64,000 nt of DNA from Pyropia yezoensis (Eukaryota; Rhodophyta; Bangiophyceae; Bangiales; Bangiaceae), in the NCBI GenBank assembly GCA_009829735.1, contig CM020619.1:2672590-2736589 (forward strand), in the 5' to 3' direction. How positions within the stretch are numbered: the stretch's first letter is position 1; each line of letters begins with the position of its first letter. Under the pieces are notes generated by a model. It saw only the letters and a program-made list of their open reading frames with translations, ran no database searches and was not told the DNA's origin. Positions 1 through 11,300 of this stretch are shown piece by piece. A program made the translations under genes and the position numbers.

Positions 1-986
1 GTCGGCGCCGCCGTCGGCGCAATGGTGGGCGCCGCCGTCGGCGCCACGACGGCGGCAAGGCCGTCTGTCACAACACTGCCGCCAGCGCCGCCAGCGCCGC
101 CGTGCCCGCCGTCCGGGCCGGCCCCGCCATTGCCACCGTTCCCGCCGTTGCCAGCCGTGATGGTCACCGGTGCTGCCGTGGCGGGCGCCGCCGTGGCGGG
201 CGCCGCCGTGGCAGGCGCCGCCGTGGCGGGCGCAGCCGTCTTGACCGGGAAGATCTTGCCAAAGTCAATGCCCGGGAACACAAACACCACCTTGGGCGTC
301 GCCGCCGGCGCCCGCACGGGCGCCGGCTTTGGCGTCACAAAGATGAGGACCGCCTTGCCGTTCACCACCCGCTTGACCGGCGTAGGCGTCCGGCACGGCA
401 CCTTGCACGTCTTCTTGACCAGCACCTCTGACGTGCACTTCCTCGTCACCTTGACGTAGCGCACGCACCTAGCCTTGGCCGCCCCCGCCGCCGTGTAGTA
501 CTGTGCCGTCTGGGGGCACAGCACCGGCTGCCGCTCCGTCACCCCACAGTCCTTGGTCACCTTTTCAATGACACTGCAGTCCTTGGCAACGAGGCACGGC
601 GTCGGCGACGGCGTCGGGCACGCCTTGGCGCACGTCCGCCGTTCCACCACCGTTGTCTTGCACGCGGCCGCAGTGGTGGTCTCGAGGAAGCACCGGGCGC
701 CCGCCACCAGCACCGTCGCGTGGGTGGTGCATGGCACCTCCTTGGTGCTCTTGGTCTGGCACGTGGCGTCGACCACCCGCTTGACGGAGCAGTCAAACGT
801 AAGGACGCAGGGGGTGGACGTCGGCTTGGCCGTCGCCGCCGCCTTGGCCGTCGACCCCACCACCACCACCGTCCGCAGGGAGGGAAGCGCCGCCGCCGAC
901 GACGCCGCCGCCGCCGCCGCCACCACCGCCGCCACCGCCACCAGCGCAGCCGCCGCGGCCGTGCCGCAGCGCCGTACGCTCACCAT
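1..986 (-). CDS. Secreted cysteine-rich protein with two tandem 8-Cys modules (3' end off the window)
   Basis: The minus-strand frame is open from the ATG at 986-984 to the window edge, 328 codons with no stop, so the C-terminus is missing. Residues 7-36 are an Ala/Val-rich hydrophobic stretch that reads as a signal peptide. Two cysteine modules follow, at about residues 60-122 and 130-197, with matching spacing C-x5-C-x9-C-x9-C-x12/16-C-x8/9-C-x9-C-x3-C, each followed by a Pro/Thr run (PTPSPTP, RTPTPV). After a Val/Pro-rich segment comes a tandem Ala-Thr-Ala-Ala-Pro repeat and then a Gly/Asn-rich segment. I do not recognise the family. An extracellular or cell-wall role is inferred from the signal peptide and the cysteines. 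The plus-strand open frames over the same DNA are shadows: only the minus frame gives regular cysteines and a signal peptide. Confidence 0.72.
   Translation of the reverse strand, partial: MVSVRRCGTAAAAALVAVAAVVAAAAAASSAAALPSLRTVVVVGSTAKAAATAKPTSTPCVLTFDCSVKRVVDATCQTKSTKEVPCTTHATVLVAGARCFLETTTAAACKTTVVERRTCAKACPTPSPTPCLVAKDCSVIEKVTKDCGVTERQPVLCPQTAQYYTAAGAAKARCVRYVKVTRKCTSEVLVKKTCKVPCRTPTPVKRVVNGKAVLIFVTPKPAPVRAPAATPKVVFVFPGIDFGKIFPVKTAAPATAAPATAAPATAAPATAAPVTITAGNGGNGGNGGAGPDGGHGGAGGAGGSVVTDGLAAVVAPTAAPTIAPTAAP
177..241 (-). repeat. 15-bp tandem repeat inside the Cys-rich gene
   Basis: About four copies of a 15-bp unit (gccgccgtggcgggc and close variants) lie head to tail and encode an Ala-Thr-Ala-Ala-Pro pentapeptide repeat on the minus strand. 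A similar 15-bp unit at about 5697-5770 encodes a Pro-Ala-Val-Ala-Ala repeat in another gene. Confidence 0.8.
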
Positions 987-1182
987 AGGTGGGTAGTGGG
1001 GAGGAAAGGCGGGGCGGGGATGGGGGGGGGGTGCGTCGGGGTGGTACCTGCCCAGCTGCTGCCGTCAGCGGCGAGCAGGCCCCAGGGCGCGGGCTGTGGG
1101 AGGCGCTGGGGAGGACGCGAGCAGGTGGTGGTGGCTTGGGATGCTAACCAAAAGGGCGTCCCGGTGCCGGCTCCATGGTCGG

Positions 1183-1195
1183 CTCATATACCGCT
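1183..1195 (-). promoter_or_regulatory. Candidate TATA box of the Cys-rich gene
   Basis: The minus strand reads GGTATATGAG about 200 bp upstream of the ATG at 986. It is one of the few AT-rich motifs in this GC-rich region. The secreted-protein gene starting at 55902 has a similarly placed TATA-like motif. Confidence 0.35.
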
Positions 1196-2729
1196 GCGGA
1201 GGACGGGGGCGGCACTGGCCATCGGGACGCCAGGCCGGCGACCCCAGGCGCAGGGGGGGGGAGGGTGGGGGTGCAAGGCGGCTGCCAACGTGGCCGTGCC
1301 GCTGCCTGCCTGTCCGCCTGCCCACCGCTGCGGGCGGCTGCATCGGCCAGACCACACGGCCACCGTGGCCGCCGCCGCCGCCGCCGCCGCCCCCCGCCCG
1401 CCCACCAGCCACCCACCGAGCCTGTGCCCCCGCAAGTGTCCAGCGGCAGACGCACGCACCCACCCACGCCGCCGCAGCGCGCGGTGCAGACGACCGCGCC
1501 TATCCGCCGTCCGTCGTCCCCCCCACCCCCCTCCACCACCAGGAGCGGGATCACGCACCCAAGCAACAGACCAAACCCACCTCCCCCCCCCCCCCTCCCC
1601 CCCGCACCCTCGCCGCCCTCCACACCCTCACACCCTCTCGCCCGCACGCCCACCGCGCACAGCAGCTACGAGGGAGGTCGCGGCGGGGGGGGGGGGGGGG
1701 GAAGGAAGGGGCAGAGGGGCGATAAAAAACTAAAAATAGAAAATGGCGGCCGTGCGTGGACTCTGCCGTTGCACCGACGCGGTCGTGGTCTACCACCAGC
1801 GCGGGCGGCGGGTCGGCGGCGCTCCCCCCCCACCCCCCCCCCCCCCCCCCCCCGCTCGCGTACACCCCACAATGGGGGTCCCCGTTCAGCCCTTTCCCGT
1901 AGCGGGGGGGGGGGGTGGGCGGGTGGGTGGGTGGGGGCGCTCGTCGTCCGACCGTCCCGGCGCCCGCGGGGCGCCGCGGCCATGGCCGCCAAAAAAAACA
2001 AAAAAAACGGTCCCCACCGCCGGCGTGCTGGACGGGGGGGGGGCTTGGCGGCGGCGGGGGGGGGGGGGGGGGGGGGGGACGCGGCGTCCCACCCAGCGAG
2101 GAGGAGCAGCTCGACGGCAGCCCTTTTTTTTTTTTTTTCACAGCGCCCCACGTAGCGCGGCGGGGAGGGGACCCAGGCACAGGGACGCCAGCCGCATCCG
2201 TCCCCTGCCTTGCCGCCGACAGCCCCCCGCCCGCCGAGGCTCTCGCACGGCGCTCAACACAGCGTGGGGCGGCGGGGACCCGCGGCGGGCAGGGGCCCGT
2301 CGCGTGCGCGCCACCGGCGGCAGCCACACGCGCCGCGCACCCGAGCCGGCGCCCCCCCCGCCACAGGCTGCGCGAGGGTCTCTGCCACGACACCCCGGCC
2401 GCACGGGGACGGCCCGCGCGGGCGCTGGAGGGGGTGCGCCGCGGGGTGTGGGGGGGGGGATGGCGGCGGCACGGAGGGCGGCGGAACGAAAACACGCAGC
2501 TCCAGGTGGTGGCTGCATGCAAGGAGCCTCCTGAGCAGCTACTGTACTGTATTGTACATGCTGCAACAGGGCAGTGGGACGCGGGTGGCCATCATGCCAA
2601 CCCACAACGCGGCTCCGCCATGGAGTCGCGTCGTGGGTGGATGACCTACCTATGGGTGCCGTCCGCCCGTCTGCAAGGGCCGAGCAACCACCCGCGGTAG
2701 CGCTGCACGGATCGTCTGACTTCTCACAG

Positions 2730-2836
2730 TCGGTTTGTTGACGATGAAGGCAGGCCGTGATCTGTCATGGACTGAACCGAATACGGCGGCGTTCCTCAAG
2801 GACGATCTCTCGTCGACCCAAGAGGGTGAAAATAGG
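2730..2836 (+). other. Exon-like low-GC island (strand uncertain)
   Basis: On the plus strand a good acceptor (cttctcacag, ending at 2729) precedes an open segment that ends at a GTAACG donor-like site at 2837. It would encode about 35 residues with a SWTEPN...FLKDDL stretch. On the minus strand, the sequence just above has a perfect GTACGTGAG donor (about 2898-2890). The two readings conflict and I cannot tell which, if either, is used. No homology is recognised. Confidence 0.2.
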
Positions 2837-4200
2837 TAACGCTTCAACTGGTCCACTAGTACTTTTAGGCCAAGGCAAATCAAAGAGCTCACGTACCTTC
2901 ATGGGCTGGGCGCGGTGGGAGGGGGGGTGTGAGTGTGAGTCGCCTGGGGGGAGGGCGCGGCAGCGACGGGCGCCGCCGACGCGACCACCGAGCACCCTGT
3001 CGTGGCTGCCGGCGCCCACGGCGGAGGGGACTGTGGTGAGCCGGTTGTGGCCTACATGGCCAGTGGTGGCAACGTGCTTGCGGCGGCTATCGGCAGAGCG
3101 GGGCGGCCGGGGTGGGGGGGGGGGTCTGGGCAGTGGCAGCGTGGCGGCCACCACGGTGCGTGCTCTTAGTGGACGCGGGCATGGTCGCTGAGGGAGGGAT
3201 TGGAGCGCGGATGTGGGAGTGACTCCTGTGCCACTTGTGCAGTCAAGGTGATGGGGGGGGGGAAGGGAGTTCCGTGTCTTGCTCCAGTGCTTTTTTTCAG
3301 GAAGCTGTGTGCGGACGTGGTGCTGCCGCTGCCGCCGCCACCGACTGTGCAGACGCCACCAGGGGGGGGGGCTGGCACGGCAGGGAGGGACGCCCCCTCC
3401 AACACAGTTGCGCTAGGGTCGTTCCCGTTGCCACTCTTGTGGTGGGCGCCCAGACCACTGCCCACTGGGGAAGTGGCCGTACGGATACGGGCGGGACCAC
3501 GGAGTTGCGGGGGGGGGGGGGGGGGGGGGGGCGCAGGAACGGGAGACAGGGGAGCGCCCACCCACGGGCCATCGCTCTTGCCAGACGGTGAGGGCAACGG
3601 CGTCGGCGTCGACCGCGGCGGTCGCAGCGTACCCAGTACGAGGGGCTGGGGGGAAGTGCAAATGGGGGTGAGTGTGCCGCTGCCGACCGCCGTCGTTGAA
3701 GCCACCACCGCCTTTGTCGACGCCGCCGCGCAATGGGGGCGGAAAAAACGCATGGCCTTCACGGCTGATTGCAAGTGTGCGGTGGGGAAGAGAGCGGCAA
3801 CTCGGACCTGTGCGCGCGGCCGCAGCCTGCGAGAGGGAGGCAGGTTGAGCAGACTGAGGGAGGGACGCCACCGCCGGCAGAGTCAAGGGTGACGACCGTG
3901 ACCGTCTCGGCGGCGCTGCGGTTGAGGGAGCGGTCAGCCCGCGCAAAAGGACGCGTTGATGCAGGAGGAGGGAGATGCCGTGACCTCACCGACGTCATCG
4001 CGACCATCCTGCTTCAGAACCACAGGGTCTTGGAAGGCAAAAAACGATAAAAACACACAGGGATACGCCCGCGGAGAGCACAGCCACCCACGCGCCGCCC
4101 ACGCCCTCCCACCCACCCCTCCTACTCTCCTTCTGGCCGCCCGCCACTCAGGCACCCCATGTGAGCGCTCTCGCCCCTCACCCTCCCCCTTCCCTTACGC

Positions 4201-6258
4201 TCACGCCGCGTAGGTCGCGGCAAGGCCCGCCCGCCGACCAGGCGGCTTGGCAATCACGGCACGCACACCAGGCGGGGGTCGCCCCGCTCCCTTGCCCCCT
4301 TCCCCCCTGCCACGGCAACCCGCAAAACAACCGCCGCCGCAGCCACCGCCGCTGCCACAGCCGCCGCCGCCGCCGGCACCGCCACCACCACCGCCGCACC
4401 CACCACCCGCCCGGCCAGTCGGCGAGCCCCATCGGCATGATCGGCGGCGGCCGGCAATGGCCTCTTGGGCGGCCACCGTGGCGCCTCTCGGGGGAGTGGG
4501 GGGGGGGGTGGTGGCCACCCCCCCCACCAGGACGGGGGGACGGGGCGTCGCCGCGCTTTCCGCCACCGCCACCCCCCCCTCTGCTATCGCCCAGTGCGAC
4601 GGCGGCATCACAACCGTCGACGGGGGCGGCGGGGCCAGGGCGCCCATCGCGCACGCCGCGGGGACGGGGGGGGTGCCCAGGGGGAGCCGCGGCGGCGCTG
4701 CCGCCGCCGCCGTCGCCCCCGGGACGGGCCGCCGCCGCCGGTCACCGCTCGGCAAGCCCGTCACTCCATCTGCCACTGTCGTTGCAGCTGTTGCCAGCGC
4801 TACCGTCTCTGCCGCCGCCGCCGCCGCCGCCGCTGTCGCCAATGGCGACAGCGGTGGCAGCGGCGCCACTCCCGTGGATGCCCCCACCAGCCCGGGGGGG
4901 GGCCCCAACCAGTACGGCGGGGGCAGTAGCGTCGGCGGCTGGGCAGACGGCCGCGACGGCGGCGACGGTGACTGCAGCGGCGACGACGTCGACGGCAGCA
5001 CCATCGGCAACCGTGTTGGCGGTGTCTGCGGCAGCTGCGGTGGCCCCGACGCCGCCGCAGACGGCAGTGACCGCGGGGCAGATAGAGACGGTGGTGGCGG
5101 CAGGGGTGGCCGCGGCCGCCCGCGGCGCCGCGTGCCGGCGACAGCAGCGGCGGCCGCCACGGCGGCGGTGGCCAGCGTGGAGGTGTGGGGTGTTGCAAGC
5201 ACCACGGGTGCGGGAGGGGCACCTGGCACGGAAGCGGGTGTGCCGGCGGCGGCGGCCGCCGCCGCCGCAGCGGCTGCCACGATTGCCACAGCGGCAGGGG
5301 CGGCGAGCATCCGGCGGAGGCCCGCGGCGGCGGCGAGGGAAACGGCCCGCTGGACGGTCGCGGCGGGCAAGGCGGGGCTGACGCCCCCGCCCCCAGTCGG
5401 CCGAGGGGGGAGGCGGCGGCGACCCACGGTGCATGCCGCTGTCGCCATGGTCGCGGCGGCCGTCATTGCCGTTGTCGTCCCCGCCACTGCTTCCACCACA
5501 GCCGACGCCGGCCGTTGTGCTGCTGGCGTCACTTTCCCCGCCGTCGTGGCGGCCACCGCTGCGCTTGCCGACGACTGGTCGGCCAACGTGCGCCCGGTGG
5601 CGGGAGCCACAATCGGGTTGGCGGGTGACGCCGGCAGCGGGTGAAAGGGGCGCACCGCTGCGATGGCAACGGCAGCCACGGTTGGCGTGGGGGGGGGGGC
5701 GGCCACGGCAGGGGCGGCCACGGCGGGGGCGGCCACGGCGGGGGCGGCCACGGCGGGGGCGGCCACGGCTAGCGTGCCGGGGTCATTGACAGGCGCGACA
5801 ATGGCGGCCGCTGCCGCCGCCGCCGTCGCCCCGCAGTGGTCAGCGTCGGGGCCCGCCCGTGGTGTGGCCGCGCACGGGGCAAGGGGAATGCCAGCCGCAG
5901 CGACGGCAATGGCGTCGTGGCTCGCACTGGCCGCGACCGTTGAGGCCGCGGTGACGGCGGCACCGCCACTGCCGCCGTCCCAGCGGCCGTCACCGCCACC
6001 GCCACCGGAAAGGCCGCCATCCCCCCCTGCGCCCGGCTGGTCCGCGGCAGCAGCCATAAACGTGGTCCACAGGTCTTCCCCATCCGTGTCGGCCGGCGGC
6101 GGCGCGTAGAGGGAGGCGGCAGCTGCATCAGCCGCCACGGAAGCGGCAGAGAAGGCGGCGACAGCAGCGGCATCGGCGGCGGCAATGGTAGAGAGGGAGT
6201 CACCCACCACGGGAGGGGAAGCGGCGGTGGCGGCGAGCTCAAGTTCGGAACGGTTCAT
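4201..6258 (-). CDS. Ala/Pro-rich low-complexity protein, 685 aa
   Basis: The frame is open from the ATG at 6258 (MNRSELELAATAAS) to the TGA at 4201-4203. Composition is dominated by Ala, Pro, Gly and Thr, with poly-Ala tracts and a five-copy PAVAA repeat (about 5697-5770). Near the N-terminus (about residues 56-67) is a short acidic/aromatic patch, DTDGEDLWTTFM, of the kind found in transcriptional activation segments. A GRPRPP motif in mid-protein resembles half an AT-hook. The C-terminus is Gly/Cys-rich. No folded domain is visible. A nuclear regulatory role would be a guess. The continuity of 685 codons supports a gene only weakly, because long frames are common in such GC-rich DNA. Confidence 0.45.
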   Translation of the reverse strand: MNRSELELAATAASPPVVGDSLSTIAAADAAAVAAFSAASVAADAAAASLYAPPPADTDGEDLWTTFMAAAADQPGAGGDGGLSGGGGGDGRWDGGSGGAAVTAASTVAASASHDAIAVAAAGIPLAPCAATPRAGPDADHCGATAAAAAAAIVAPVNDPGTLAVAAPAVAAPAVAAPAVAAPAVAAPPPTPTVAAVAIAAVRPFHPLPASPANPIVAPATGRTLADQSSASAAVAATTAGKVTPAAQRPASAVVEAVAGTTTAMTAAATMATAACTVGRRRLPPRPTGGGGVSPALPAATVQRAVSLAAAAGLRRMLAAPAAVAIVAAAAAAAAAAAGTPASVPGAPPAPVVLATPHTSTLATAAVAAAAAVAGTRRRGRPRPPLPPPPSLSAPRSLPSAAASGPPQLPQTPPTRLPMVLPSTSSPLQSPSPPSRPSAQPPTLLPPPYWLGPPPGLVGASTGVAPLPPLSPLATAAAAAAAAETVALATAATTVADGVTGLPSGDRRRRPVPGATAAAAAPPRLPLGTPPVPAACAMGALAPPPPSTVVMPPSHWAIAEGGVAVAESAATPRPPVLVGGVATTPPPTPPRGATVAAQEAIAGRRRSCRWGSPTGRAGGGCGGGGGGAGGGGGCGSGGGCGGGCFAGCRGRGEGGKGAGRPPPGVRAVIAKPPGRRAGLAATYAA
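5697..5770 (-). repeat. 15-bp tandem repeat encoding PAVAA
   Basis: Five head-to-tail copies of ggccacggcgggggc (one copy with caggggc) lie inside the Ala/Pro-rich gene. The period is a multiple of three, so copy-number change would keep the frame. Confidence 0.85.
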
Positions 6259-8351
6259 CGTGGTAGCGTCTTGGCGGGCCAATGGTGGGGGTGGGGGGCG
6301 GGGGGGGGGTGGGGGTCGAGCGGCAGCAACTCAACTGAGTGGGTGGAAGATGGAAGGTGCGGAACGGGCCCTAGGCAATGGGACAGGGGCGTAGACACAC
6401 GGGAGGAGGCGCACCGCACGACAGCTAGATGGCGTCACCTGTTGATGGATCTCGCACAACATCCACCGCGCAGAAGACGACAGACGCGGGGCTTGCGTGA
6501 CCACCGCGCGACAGCTATACCTTTTACTGCTCTGACGCCTTGGAGGGGGGGGGACGCGATGGTACAAGATGGGCAGAGGGGGGGGGGGGGGGCGGGGGCG
6601 GATGTGGATTGAGGTTGGTGCGACGGCGGCTCGCACCGCTGCCATGGACCCGGGGGGCAGGCCAATGACAATGGGTCCACGATGGAAAATATCTTTCTAT
6701 CGGCCGGGGGCGCTCCAACGAGTCCATTCGCCGTTGCGGCCGTCCGCGGTTGTTATGGCAGTGGTGGTCAGAGGTCGATTTCGGAAGCGCACCTCAAGGA
6801 GGAGGAGGGGGGGTCATGGTTTGGTCCTTGCATCCCCGCCTGCGTGAGGCGGCCGCCCACTTTCATTGGCAGGCTGACAGACTATTCCTGTTTTCCGAGT
6901 CCACAGGAGCGCCGCGATACGGGCTGCCGCGCTCAGAGATGGTATCTGGATGAGGTGGCGGTGGAAAGGAAGAAAAAAGGGGGGGGACCAAGAACGTCGG
7001 GGCGGCGAATGACGGTCACCGGGCCTGCAGCTATCTGCCTGCACCCCCCCTCGGCCCTCGGGGCGACAGGTATGGACGCTTGTTCAGTCACGTGATCGAC
7101 TGACTACCGACCAGGCAGCGTAGGTCACCGTGGAGGGCCCTCCTCCCCTATGTACTCGGCGGGCCGGGAGGCGGGGGGGTGCCGTATGGACTGTTCTTCC
7201 GCCACACAAAACAGTTCATTGTGACTTGAGTGGCAAGTCAAGTCTCGTCGTTCTACGATTCCATTGGCAGGCGACTGACGCCTGTGGGCGATCCAATTCC
7301 GATCCCCCCGACACCAGCCTCCTCTGCGCCGCCACCGCCAACCCCCCCTCACCAGCCGCCACCACCGCCGCGACCACCAGTCGCGGCGCCTCCCCCCGGG
7401 CGCCGCTCCCCCGCCCGACTGACGGCGCCGCCTGCTGCTGCCGTCCGCAGCGGCGGCTGCTGTCGCAACGCCACTGACAGGCGGTGGCCGCAGGCGCGGG
7501 GTGCCCGAGGGGCGGCGCGCCCCCCTCGTTCCTGCCCCCTCTCCTCTCTCCCCATTCATTTTTCCTGCTCCCACCACCCCCCTCAACCCCCTCCCCCCCT
7601 GACCTGCCGCTGTGGTGGCGCCTGACACGCGGCGCCTGTGACGGTGGCTGTCGGCCCTGACCATCCTGCCGGGGAGGGGTGGTGGGGACGGCGGCGGCTG
7701 GCGGGGGCCAAAGGAAGAGAAAAGAAAAGAAAAAAAATCATGGTCGCCACGCCCCGCAGCCGCCGCGACCGGTCTGGCGGAGCCACTGAGAGGGGGGCGG
7801 GAGAGGAAGGGTTACGTTGACCCCGTCGTGGGAGACGGCGGTGGCGGCAGCGACTGTGGTGGCGGCGGTGGTGGCCGTGGCTGCGGCGGCGACGGCAGCT
7901 GCGGCGGCAGCAGCAGCGGCGGCAGCAGCGGCGGTGGTGGCAGCTGCGGGAGGGGGGTAGCACCAGCAGGGGAGAGGGGAGGAGTGGGGGCTGCCGCTCC
8001 TCCCGCCGCAACAATCAGGAGGGGGTGGCTGCCCCGCTACGGGCTCGGACCGCCTGCTCCACGGGGGGGCCACAGGTGCTACCAGCGGTGGCTGTCGTAG
8101 GGGGGATCCCTCCCCTTCCTTCGCTCTCAACCCCCCCTTCTCCGCCCCCCCACTTCTTACCCTACCCTAGCGGCACCTGTGGTCCGCGGGTGCGTGGCCG
8201 ACGTGGTCGCCACGGGGCCCGCTGTCACAAGGGGCTCCCTCTCCTCTGCGCTCTCCTTCCCATTCCCCTTCCGTCGGCACCTCCCCCCTTTTTCCTCCCA
8301 CGGCATCACCCCTACGCTGTCCGCCCCCCGTCCGAGAGGGCGAGGTTAATC
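6259..8351. other. Intergenic region between two divergent genes
   Basis: This is the shared upstream region of the minus gene starting at 6258 and the plus gene starting at 8352. It includes a lower-GC part (about 6640-7300), a purine tract at about 7705-7740 and a CGG/GGC-rich repeat tract at 7830-7950. No RNA gene or convincing coding frame is visible. Confidence 0.5.
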
Positions 8352-11300
8352 ATGAAGCTCACCGAAAGCGGTGACGCCCCCCCCTCTGGCCAACCCTCCC
8401 TCCCCTTTCACTATGCTTCGGATGGGGAGGCAGAGGCGGAAGAGGCAGCAGTGGCGCAAGACGATGCTGACCTGAGCGGCTGGAGCTCCTCGGCGTCAGA
8501 CGGTGGCGGCAATGGCGGCGGCGGCGGCGGTGGCGGTGACGGGCACCGGGCGCGGCCGGGGGGCAGCCGCCGCCGCGAGGCAGCCGCCGCGGCCAAGCTT
8601 TTTGACCTCCTCTCGCGAGAGGTGCGGCGAAACCGGCTGCGAGACGCCGCCCGGGCGGCGGGCGGCGGGGGGGGTGGGCAGGGAAGACGGCACCGCCGCC
8701 GCAGCCGCCGGACGTCGATGAAGGCGGCAGCGGGGTCAGTGCCGTCTGTGGCCGACCTGCACGCAGCGGCGGTCGCCGCCGCCGCGGCCGACGCGGCCGC
8801 CGGCAATGCCGCGGCAGCGGCCGCGGCACGGATTGGCGCCGATGATACTCCACTGGCGTCGACGTTGGTGGCGCTGGAGGAGGTTCTGTCGACCGTGCCT
8901 GGCACCGCCACGGCCGGCGCCGGCTTCGGTGTCACCGCGGGTGGAGGCGGCCGGGCCGCTGCCGCGGCAGCGGCGGCGGCTGAGGCCGCGGCTTCGGCGG
9001 CGGGCGTCGACCCCGGTGGCGTAGCACCGTTCTTGATGGGCACAGACGGCGGCGACGCCGTGGCGGCGGCCGAGGCCGCAGCCGAAGACAGTCGTGCCAA
9101 ACAGCGGGGCCGCCAGTGGAGCCGTCTCAACCGAGAGGTGCGTCTGGCTTATGGTCTCGCTGTGTGGGTCACTGCATCACTGTCGCCCGCCGCCTGTGCG
9201 GCGGCACGCGCGGCGTTTGCGGGCGCTGCAGCAGACGCTGTTGGGCAGCTACTCGACGGCGACGCAGCTGGTGAAGGAGGTGATGACGCAGGGTCGGCCA
9301 CTGCTTGCTCACCTTCGTCCCTGCCAGCAGGGGGGGCACCAGAGGCTTCCCGTGGGCGTCCGGGCGCGCCTCACGGCCCAGCTGTGGCATCGGTGGGCAT
9401 GGACGACCTAGATGGTGACAGCGAGGAGGATGGCCTTCCCGGTGGTGGCCGCGGCCTCGCCGCCAGTGCGGTGGTGACGGATGTGGTCACAACCCCCGCG
9501 TCGGACGCTGCGGCAGCCGGCCGCCGCCTGAGTGTCGGTAGCGGCGGCGGGGCTCTGCGGCTGATGCCACCTGCTCCCCCCCGCCCCGCTGTACGCATAT
9601 GGTCTACACTGGCAGACTGCCGGGTGGCGGTCGTTCGGGAGGCGCTCGCTGCGCGGTACGGCACGGTCAAGACCGCCCCCACCGCCGCAATGATGGCGGG
9701 AGCCCCCGTGGTTGTCCTTGTCCGTGAGGCCCACTCGATCGAGGACGGGGCTGAGGACGCGGCGCTGGCCGGCTGGACGTCGGCCTGCCTCGGCATGGCG
9801 GTTGTCACGCCCGTGGACGTACGTGAGGCCGACCTCCTCCGCTCCGCCGTCGACGCGGTGCTGGCGCGAGACGTGGTCGCCGCCGGCCTTTCGCCGGTGC
9901 TCATTGTCCTCCGCGCGCCGACCGACTCGACGCTCACCGCCGCCGTGGCAGGGCTGGCGGAAGTCGCCGCCCACCACCGGTCGCGGCTGCATGTGGAGGG
10001 GCCGGCGCTGGCGCTGCTAATGCAGCCCGAGCCGCCGGTCGATGCGGTGGCCGTGCGGGCGGCCGCATCGTCGTTTGCGCTGCAGCCGGCGGCCTGGCTG
10101 GGCGTAGCTGCCGCAGCCGTGGCGTCGGTGCACGCGACGGGGCTGGCCCAAGAAGGGGGAGGCAACGCAGACGAGGCAGTCTTCGGGACGGTATCACGTG
10201 CGGGCGTGACAGACTCGGCTTCTGCCGCCATCGCCATGGCTGTGGTCGACGCGGAGGCGGACGCAGACGCGGTGGCCCGCCTTGCCCCCGTGCTTGCCTT
10301 GTGGCTGATGCTCACCCGGCTGGGGGTGGCGCAGGTGCGCGGGCTGGTCCATGATGCGGGTGCTCGCGCCGCTCAGCTGCTTGCTGTTTTGGGTGGCCGC
10401 TCCAACTTGTCGGCCCGGTCGGTGGGCGCTGGCGGGAACGTGCTCATCTCATACGAGCTGTCCCGCGTCGACCGCATGATGCGTCGGTACAAGGCTCGGG
10501 AGCACGTCAGCCGCATCAACACGGCGCTTCTGACTGAGCTCAATGCGGCGGTGGGGACGGCCACGCGCCCGCCCGGGGGCGCCCCACCAGGAAGCTCTTT
10601 GGCCCCCGTCAATGGTAGCAGCACACTACTTGCGGCCGCGGCCGATGCGGACGCCCTTTCCACTCTCCACTTGGAGCGGGTGGAAAAGGGCGGCCAGGCG
10701 TACATTGTGTTCACACCCGTCCGCCTGCTGACACACGGCCGCCTGTACGTGCCGTCGGCGGCGACCCCGGGCCGGGTCGGCGCCTGCCTCGCGTCGGCCG
10801 CGCTGAAGTACGAGGCCGCGTCGGTAGGGGCGGCTCCGTTTGCGACCGCCACAGGCTGCTGCCCTGACATCTGCCTGCTGGGAGAGGCAGACCCGGGCGC
10901 GGCTGTGACGGTGCTGTCCCTCGGTGCATTCCGAGTGGTGCCGGCCGAGATGGCCGATGGCTGGGCGGGCCGCCCGGGAGACCGTCGGACGGTAGAGTCG
11001 CTAAATGCGGCCATGACGTCCGAGTTGGGCCTGGCGGTGCTGAGCGTGCGCCGCCAGGAGTACCGAAGGCAGGCGGCAGGTGGGGCGGCTGCAGCTGCAC
11101 GGTCGCCGGCGGCGTCGGGGACGGTGGCCGGGGTGGCTGGGAGCATCCCAGGTGTCGCGTCGTTGCCACGGAATCCTCCGGATGGCGGGCCGGTGGTTGA
11201 TGGCGTCGATAGCGGCGACGATGAAGATGAGAATGACCTTGCGGACGGTGAGGATCTTGAGGCGCACTTGCTAGAGGAGGTGCCTTTTGACTGTTTCCTC

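Larger units (their letters stand above)
987..4200. other. GC-rich intergenic stretch with long homopolymers; no firm gene
   Basis: The stretch holds runs of 17 G (1685-1701), 21 C (1833-1853), 23 G (2056-2078) and 23 G (3509-3531). Many overlapping open frames exist on both strands, but none has domain-like sequence. A lower-GC island at 2700-2900 is listed separately. Minus-strand frames around 3166-3950 have a somewhat protein-like composition but no family signal. Confidence 0.6.

Noticed and set aside
1551..2522. 323-codon minus-strand frame upstream of the first gene
   Set aside because: It runs through long poly-G/poly-C tracts and consists mostly of Pro/Gly/Arg runs. No domain.
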